A stretch of 64,000 nt of DNA from the NCBI GenBank assembly GCA_030704615.1, contig CM060734.1:60900042-60964041 (forward strand). Reading direction: 5' to 3'. Below, one piece after another: positions 52,001 through 61,000 of this stretch (position 1 is its first letter; every line of letters begins with the position of its first letter). The position numbers and the translations under genes were made by a program. The stretch is from Takakia lepidozioides (taxonomy: Eukaryota > Streptophyta > Takakiopsida > Takakiales > Takakiaceae). The notes below the pieces were generated by a model, which did no database searches, was not told the DNA's origin, and worked only from the letters and a program-made list of their open reading frames with translations.

Positions 52001-55000
52001 GTACCTGCCTCCCCAAGCTCGGACAACAGGCAGTTGCAATACCAAAGTGCTCGAACTCGCTGTGTAAACCCAGATAGCAGTAGCCCTCCTGGCAAAGTGC
52101 TCGTACATTGGGATGAGGTTTTCGTCTTTGAGGTCCAACCTGGGGTAAGTTATCCATCCTGCCTGCAAACCATGGTTGCAAACTTCAAGTTATATTAGGT
52201 GCCTCCTTTCTCCTTCCAAGAGCACTCCTCAGCATCTTAATGGACAATTGGGACCAGATTGTAGACTAGCGAGCTCAATATGTTTTGATCCTCATTAATT
52301 CAAATCTAGAACTAAGAGTTGAGTTGGCTAATGAGCAGGATAACAACAAGGCTGAGATCGTTGTGACTGAACTGACCAGAGGTATGTAATGCAGGATGTG
52401 CTGTGTTTGTTCTTCTCTGCAACTTCAAAATTTCAAAGTTTGTTTTACCTATTGTTTGAAGACAGAATTCTTATCTAATGTTGCTGTTATTGGTCATGAC
52501 TCGCATTTCTGGTAGTCACTTATGAATCTCCATTTTAGGGCAGGTTATTGTCTATCTGGTTATCAGTCATTGGTCTGGCTTTCGCAATCTTCCAGGTTGT
52601 ACTTCCGCACCAGCAACTTCCTAATCTTTGCCATGATGATTGATTTTCTGCTTGATCTGGGAAATAATAGACACTTAGCAGTGGGAATGTTACGTGCTAT
52701 ATGACCTAACAGAGCACCCAGCTTTGGCATTGGCACACCCAATTTTGAACAACAGCAGTAGTAAGAAGAGTTTGATCTAAGATTGATTGATGTTTTGAAG
52801 TCAGCTTACCCAGCAGAGTAGGAGCTGAGAGCTCTCTCACAAATTTCTTTCTCAACTCATTGGCTGCTGAGAATTCTCAAACATCCATAAAGAAGAATTG
52901 GACTGGAGCCCCAAAATTTGTGGGTAAGTTCACACTGAACCGTGTAGTTGTTATTTACTCTGCGAAAACGCGGAAGTAACTGTGGGCGCTTCTGGATCAC
53001 AGGCACTCCTCAGGGGTTTTGTTTGATTCTTCTGTCTGAAAACTCAAATAGAAGCTCCACACTGCTTGGAGACGATACTCAGAAGCATGGTCCAATCCCC
53101 TGGTCATCACTGGAATTGAAGTCACATGAACTTTGCCGTACAGCCGTAGTGCAGGTATGCTTCCCCTGTTTTATCATTCTCAGGTGGCAGCTTTATTTTT
53201 ATGATATGTTCTGTATTCTACAGACGATACTTAAAGGTAGCAGGGCTGAAGTTGCTAAAATAGTGGTTGGAGATATGAGCCTCCTAAGGTTTCGCCCTGG
53301 CATGTTTTCCCCAGAACTCTTTGAGCCCTGACTTTTGTTGGACTGGTTGAAAATACTTGTAAGACTTTGAGAGGCATTTTCAATGAGGGTTCCTATCAGT
53401 ACACCTGGGGTGGATCTTCCTTAGAGTAGGGTGGCACAGAGAAGTGTTAGACTAAAAATTGGAACCTCTTTAACCATGTGTAGAATCTTATCCCCTCTTT
53501 TTTGTCTTTTGGGTAAAGAACGCACTTCCTTCATAAGATCTCACCCTTTCAACAGCAAGAACATCAAACAGAGGCTTCCTTATAGTGATTTACAGGATAT
53601 TTCCAGGTTCACGGTGGTTCCAGGTCCTGTAGGGTCAATCCTAGTCGGTGTGGTCTGTGGTTCAGTAGCGAAGAGATGGCAGCAGGGCCATATGCTCCTC
53701 AATGTGTTGAATTATGTCCACATACCATGGCTGATTCCTGTGCTGAAGAGGATACAAGATGAGTGTGCACAGGAGGAAAAACCCTGTGGGAGAATCACTG
53801 TGGCGGAGCACTTCTTCTCGGTTTCTGGAGACACAAATTTGGTTGCAGAACAAAGAGGTCAGGAAGCTGGAAGTCATAAACCAGGAGTTATTGAAGTGGC
53901 ACCCACGGCGCAAGGGCCCTGGACTCAAGCTGGATTGAACTACGCATTGGGCCCTGCACCTTGGAGTTTGGGAGATGACACTTTGGCTAGCGAGATTGTT
54001 GTTGAAGGAGGTGTTAAACACCTCATTGTCCGAACACTGGTACAGCTTCAGAATAGTACCGACTTCTCTCTTGAGGTGCAGCTTTGTCCAGATTTCCTTC
54101 TGGAGGGACTAGGGGAAGCTGCCACGGAGGATTCACTTGATGCAAATGGTGCATTCACAGAGGAAGAAGTCTTTGAGAATGAGCGGTTTCAACCTGTTGC
54201 AGGGTGGGGAAGCTCATGGCCAGGTCACCTTTTGCCAAGCGATCCAGGACACTGGTCAAAACAAGACTTGTCCGGTTCCTCACAGGTATGTTTCCATGGT
54301 CACTCTAAAGAGCTGCTCCAGAGGCTCGCCAACTTACTGTAGCCACAGGAATCAACAGCATCTGTGTTATGAGCACTCGCAACTACTAGATGCAAGATAT
54401 ACATTACCAAATTGCAGCCACTTCTAGGATACAGGATCGAATGGGTTATTCTTAATGGAGTTTTCCACCTCTGAGAAGTTGTACCATCACGGAAGGTACT
54501 TGACAAGTGCTGTTGACAGTCTTTGGCTTTGGGACTGCATAATACTCATTCCTGGCACCCACTACTCAGACCTTCCAAGCTCAGTAGATATTTAAGCTTC
54601 AATGTGACAGTAATGGCATAATTTTTTATGTAAATCTTTTTACGGAACGCAGGTGTTTCCAGAGGTGCAAGCACCACCAGGCTGGGAGTGGACAAGTGAT
54701 TGGCAGGTCAACAAAGTGGCTTCTGTAGACCAAAATGGATGGGCATATGCCTTTGACTTTTGGACACTGAAGAAATGGCCCCCAGCAGATGGCTCAGAAA
54801 ATACCCTTAGTTTCATCCGGCGTCGCCGTTGGGTTCGGTCCAGACAACGGATCACCAAGGAAAGAAGCAAGTGTCTTCATCTTGGTGTGTTGGAACCAGG
54901 GAGTAGCACTCCTTTCCCCATTGAGAGTTTGCGCGTGGGTGGCCTCAATTACTGTCTGCAGGTGAGTCCCTTGTCTTCTGGTCTTCCAGGCTATGTTGAA

Positions 55001-58000
55001 ATTCCCATTCTTCAAACTCACTGTAGACAAGGCATTTACTCAAGTGAGCATTTTGTCACAGTTTTTATGTGAAGATATTGAAGATATGTTTGTTAGATGG
55101 TTTGTTTTAGAAAGGGTAGGTTTGTTTTAGAAGCTTGGCAATCAATTTTGTATAGCTATCCAGAGCCCTTGTTATGTGGTGCCTAATCAACTCGTCATCT
55201 TGCTGGTCTATTTGGGCCTGCAGGTAAGACCACACTTGGAGGTAAGCCACGGCTGGAGCCAAGTAGTGTCAAACAAAGGACGTTCAGAAATTGGCAGAAG
55301 ACGGCAGCCCATCAAGCTCATCAGGGTGCGGGAACTGACAGGAACAGAAGAACTTTTATGCTGCCCAGTTGAAGCATCGAGCAGTAACATGCACGGAAAA
55401 GATTGTTGGTTCTGTTTGCAATCAAAGGCCACCGAAATTGGCAGAACTGCCCGTGCAGACCCTATCCTAGATTGGCGCCTAACAGTAGCCGCTCCATTAA
55501 TGCTTGTCAACCTTCTCCCTGTTTCGTGTGAGTTCTCTGTCTCAGAGAAGTCTACAGCCAGGGGGCCGTTAGTCAAAGATAGAGGAGTGGTCAATGCTGG
55601 TGAAACAGCGCATATTTTTCAGACCGATCTTCGCAAAGCCCTGTATCTAACCTGGATTCCTCAGGGTGGTTGGCATCCTAAAAAGGTGATCTTTCCTCCA
55701 CTTACACTTATGTTTTTATGAAAAGAATTTATGTTGTCTACAGGTATATCAATTAAGTGGTTGAGATTCCCTCTTAGGATGCAGTACACTCGACCTGATT
55801 CAGCTCTTTAGATATTAAATGCGAAGTTGATAATTTTACCTTCAAAAGTTGGACAGGAGGATGCAGCGATAGAGATGTCATTTAACCAGGAGTAAATCCT
55901 GTAATGACAGAAAAATCATGCTGTTCATGATATGATGGCAAGAGCGTAAGTCTGCCTCTGTGAGAGGGGCGGGGGTGTTGAATCAGAAGGGCACCTTCAT
56001 TGAAGTGAGGCAGAGACAGCTTTGTACCCTAACCCTTTGATGACATGTTTGGTTTGTGTTCCAAAGGAGGCGGTCCTCATTTCCCACCCATTCAGACAGC
56101 CGGCATCTCACATCACTGTCATTAATGCAGTGACTGGCAGGTGAGACTGCTGACATATATTGAGGTTCTTTCTGTCACAGAGGCCTCATTGGATTTCATG
56201 TTTTACTCTGATGTTCTTGGCCCTTCTACATAGGATGGTGATCTGTCCTACAGGGAAAATGCCTCTTATACTGATAGGAACCATTGTGCAATGCCTTTGG
56301 AAGGTGGTTTGGGCTTGGGAACAACTTGGGTGCACCTTTCTGAAAGGTTATGATTCACCTAGAGTTGTCTGAGGTGAGCACCCTTCAGTATAGCAAGTGT
56401 TTTAGCAAGGGGACGGGTTTGAATATTTCTCAAGTAACGGATTCTTTGGAGCTGCATATAAATGGGAATTCTGATCATGATGTACGCTTTGGTGAAGTGT
56501 CAGTTTCACTGAAGGTTGTTTTTTGTGAAATATAGCTTAAAGATTAGAAGCAGTGCAATGTGCAGCCCATAGAGCACTGGAATCCAGACTTTGGGAGTTA
56601 TTGGTGAATGCTGAAGTGCTGGGGCCAAAGAAGTGAACACAAATAACAGATTTGTGTGTGATATGCTTGATCTATGCATTTCTATGCATGGTTATATTAG
56701 ACTTTTGTGTTTCAATTTATGTTTTACCGACTGGCAGGAAACTGAGGATCCAGATTCAACAAAACGATGATGAGAAGGGAGTTGCTGCCAAGATGGTTCA
56801 GCTTTATGTGCCATGCTGGCTTGATAGCAGAAAGTGCCCACCTTTGAAGTACAGATTTATGATCATTGAGCAGCAAACAGACAAGAAGTCCGGGCATGTT
56901 GTAGAGATGGGAATAAAGCTGAAGAATTTGGTGGAGGAGATTGATCACGAGGAGATGGAAAATCGTCCCGCAATGCTTTCTGCTATTGATTGCAAAATTA
57001 CAGGGCTATCCGTGGCTTTGGCTGCTCCTGTAATCATGGAGTTTGGGGATGTTGCACCCCTGCTTCCCCTGGATGAGGCGGTAAGGGCATCTGATTGTGA
57101 ATAACACCTAGCACAACACATGATGAATGTAGTCCAAAGTGTACTTAGCCAGTGGAGCCAAGCCATAAGCATCAAAGTTGAGACATTGCCATAAGTCCTC
57201 TCCTCACATCTTCTTGTGCAGCTGCCTTCTTTCTTACTTGGTACATTGCTTGTGTTCTGAAGAGAAGACGGCGTAATGCCCAGTAATTGTGATCGAATCA
57301 TGCCACCTTGACAGATAGTTTATCCTTTTCCTTTCCATTTCTTTGATCCTGGTTTCTACATCACCCCTGTGAAAGCATGTTGCAGGATGGAAGTGTTGAG
57401 TTGAGAGCACCCGACGAGCAGGGTTCATACTTCAGATTTTTGGTCACAACAACTTCTTGTCCCTTCCATTTTGCACAGACAAAGGTACTAAAGGCAGGTT
57501 TATGAAATGTGTAGCAGTTCTGAGGGGTGACATGTCACAGTCTAAGAGTCTGAGGGGCTCCATGTTGCCTTGGGCATGCTGCCCCATGTCCATGTAGCAG
57601 ATTGATAATTTAAAATTGTGACGATATATGTAGGCCTTAGCAATCCATGGACACTTGCATGGAGAGGCATCCGTTGGTCGTTTGTGCTAATGCAATTGAA
57701 ATTACTCAAGATAGCCATTGGCTTGACCATGTTTAGCCCTAGCCAAGCTGCATACTATGAGTTTCATCAAGATGAGCTCTCATGGTGCAACTGTTGCTCC
57801 AAGCTGTCCATTTCTTTACCTGAATCACTCAGAACAGTCGTGCTTAAGGAAAAGTTTTCTTTGATTTTAAAGCTTCTGAACATGCAGTATCCCTGAAATT
57901 GTGCGAAGTCCAAGATGCTCTCTTAGCAGAGGAGCATCTGTACACATAATTTAAGGTAGCTTTAAACTTACTGACAAGACTTACTGATTCTGTTGCGGCA

Positions 58001-61000
58001 GGTTTTGCAAATCCGACCATATCTGATTTTCACGAATAGGCTTGGGCAAGTGCTTAATCTGAAGCAAAACGGAATGGACCACATAAAGACCCTTGGACCT
58101 TCTGATTGGAGAGTGTCTTTCCCATTTCCTGAGGCTGAGGATCCAGTTATGCTGCAGGTGAGTGAAAAGTGATCGTCTATCATGACTCCATGGTGTAATA
58201 TTTCCTCATCTCTTTCTTCTCACCTCCACTTGAGGGCTCTTCTCCCTTACCCTGGACCCTCATGGCCCTTGTGGATGTTATGAAGTTTCTTTCTTTGCTC
58301 AGTTGTGGGAAAGAGAGTCTCAATGTGGAACTGTACAGAGAATCATGAAAGATTTGATATAGATGTCTACAAGGGTAATTTAAGACAGCTGAACCAAATC
58401 ACAAGTAAGGTCTGGCTTGATCCAAGGAGCAAGGGCTCCTGTACTTGGATACAAGGCTTATATTGAAATCAAGATTAGGCTCTCTGAAGGCCAGTCCTAT
58501 GGAGTGCCACATATTTGAACCCATGCACCCAAGTGGGTATGATATTTAGTATTGTCCACCTTTTACAGGTTGAGGGTCTCTTGTGTGGTTTTACCTTATT
58601 CTATGCACCATTTTTGAAATGGTGTTTTCGAAATCAAGGCTGCCCTTCTGAATTCTGAGGTGAATTTATTGGGACCTTCATTGAAGACAAATCTTCCCAC
58701 AACTGTTGAACCCATGCACCCAAGTGGGTATGATATTTAGTATTGTCCACCTTTTACAGGCTGAGGGCTTCTCATATGGTTTTTTACCTTATTCTATGCA
58801 TCATTTTCGAAATATTGTCATTTCGAAATCAAGGCTCCCCTTCTGAATTCTGGGGTGAAATTATTGGAACCTTTATTGGAGACATTTCTGAATCTTCGCA
58901 CAACTGTCGAAGCCATCAGAAATTTTGGTGACCTAGTGACTCCCCTCCCCTTCCCCCTCCTCTTTTGCTCTCCTTTGATAATGCTTACTAACACAAGCAC
59001 AGTCCAAGTGGGTACCCTGGAAGTACAAAACCAGGTCAATATGGAATGTGTATTCTAACTTCTAGTGAGTTTCAGTTTCTATTGCAAAACTGTATATATT
59101 TTGAACACCCTCACTTCCGGGATTCATAGCCAAGGTCTTGGTCTGTTTAAGGCAAAGGTCTTTTGTATTTGTGGTTTATTGACTAAAAAATTTCTTTTGT
59201 GTAAGGTCATTCAAGTGATGAATGTGATGATATGATTGCCGCAGATCCAATTGGACAGGTCACAGTGGTCATACCCAATTGTGATCCAAAAGGAAGAGTC
59301 CTTCCAGATTGCTTTGCGCTGTGACAATGGAGCTAGGAAACATGTACACGTGGATATTCGTGGCTATGAAGACGGCTCCAGATTTTTGGTTGTTTTGCAG
59401 CTTGGTTCTTCACGTGGACCTTACAAGTGATTAAATTTCCATACCTTCATAACTGCAACCATGTGTATATTACTTGCTCAGGCAATTTCTTAATTGTTTC
59501 GTTGAGTGTTGGAAATACCAATTGGAGGAGAACTGTGATACGAGCCCACAGCTAAGCAAATCAACCAAAGCTCCATGGACATTCAGAGTCTAATTTTTCT
59601 CCTTGGTCTCACTGTAAGCATTCATTGGTGGAGAAAAAAAGTAGGTGTAACATATTCCTTTGTTTCAGGCCTTATTCTATGCTCCAGATTGAAGGTACTA
59701 AAATTTTACCCTGCATACCAGGATTGAAAATCACACCAAGTTTTGGCGAATCAAATTTCAGCAAGTGGGGCTTGATGAGAATGCATGGCAATCTCTGCGG
59801 CCCCACTCCACGACATCATTTGCTTGGGAGAATCCTCAAGGGGAGCAATGCCTTGAAGTGCTGATAGACGATGAAAGTCCATGCCAGAGTGCAAAGCTTG
59901 ACATCAATAAGTTTGGCGACCATCCTATATTGACATGTGACGGGGTTCAGTCAACACACGTCTGTGTCCATGTCTTCGAAATCGGGGAGGTGAAAATAGT
60001 CCGGTTTTTCGACCGTGAAGTAGAACTTGCAAGAGAATTAGAGGATGGGCAAGAGATTACATCACTAGTGGCAACTCAAGGAGCTGCAGAGCTGCTGCAG
60101 GTGGAAGAAGACGACAAAGTGGAAAACAAAGTGTTGCAATTTGAAGTTGTTTTTGATGTTGGAAAATTCGGATTGTCTGTGATCAACCAAAAGCCTGAGG
60201 AGATCCTGTTCTTGTCCATGGTGAAAGTCAACCTTACCTACTCATCAGGATTTGGAGAGAATGTCAGCAGGTACCACCTTCAACCAACTATGCGGGGTAG
60301 CCCCTCTTGGGCCTCCTGTGAGTGTCATGGGTATTGTTCTTTTCTCTGTTTTTGAAGTATTGTGAGGATAAAGGTGAACATCGCAAACAAACTTCTTAAA
60401 CCAAAAACCTCTCAGAGGAAACCACCATCTAAAATTTTGTGCTAGATTGGCGGTCAGCACTCCTGAGCAAACACTTTTGTCGTTGCAATTATATCTCTTG
60501 GTGGTACGCACAGAAGCGGATTAGATGTATGGACCAGTGTTTTGTTAGGGAACCATGGATGGGCCTATTTCTCTCTTTTTGTCTCTTCATTCTTTTGTTG
60601 TCCTACATTGGGCTCCGTGTCCTCAAAGGCCCCTGTGGATATGATTTTTGGCATGCTTTCATTTCACTTCTTTTCTCTCCCATTCAGCTTTGAGGACTAC
60701 TAATGCCTGCCAGCTTACCTGCATGAGGCTCTTCGTCTTCAGGCAACGTGTGGAGTTCCTTGCTGTGGTTTAGCTTGTTGTCCTACTTTGCCCTTGCATT
60801 AGGAAGTTTCTTATAAAGCACCATTTCATTTCTTTCCTTTTGTCCCATAAGCTCTTTGAGCTTTCTGCAGATGTTATAAATTTCCATTTCATTTCATTTG
60901 CTTTTGGGCTGCTTCTGGCTCCACTCTGTCTTGAATTCTTTCTTGTTTCTTGTTTGTGTCCAAAGCCATGTCTGTTGCCAGGAAATTGTCTGATGAAAAT

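Noticed and set aside
53221-53331. Possible VPS13 exon after exon 48 (TILKGSRAEVAKIVVGDMSL)
   Set aside because: It is in frame but ends in a stop with no donor before it, so I treat it as intron.
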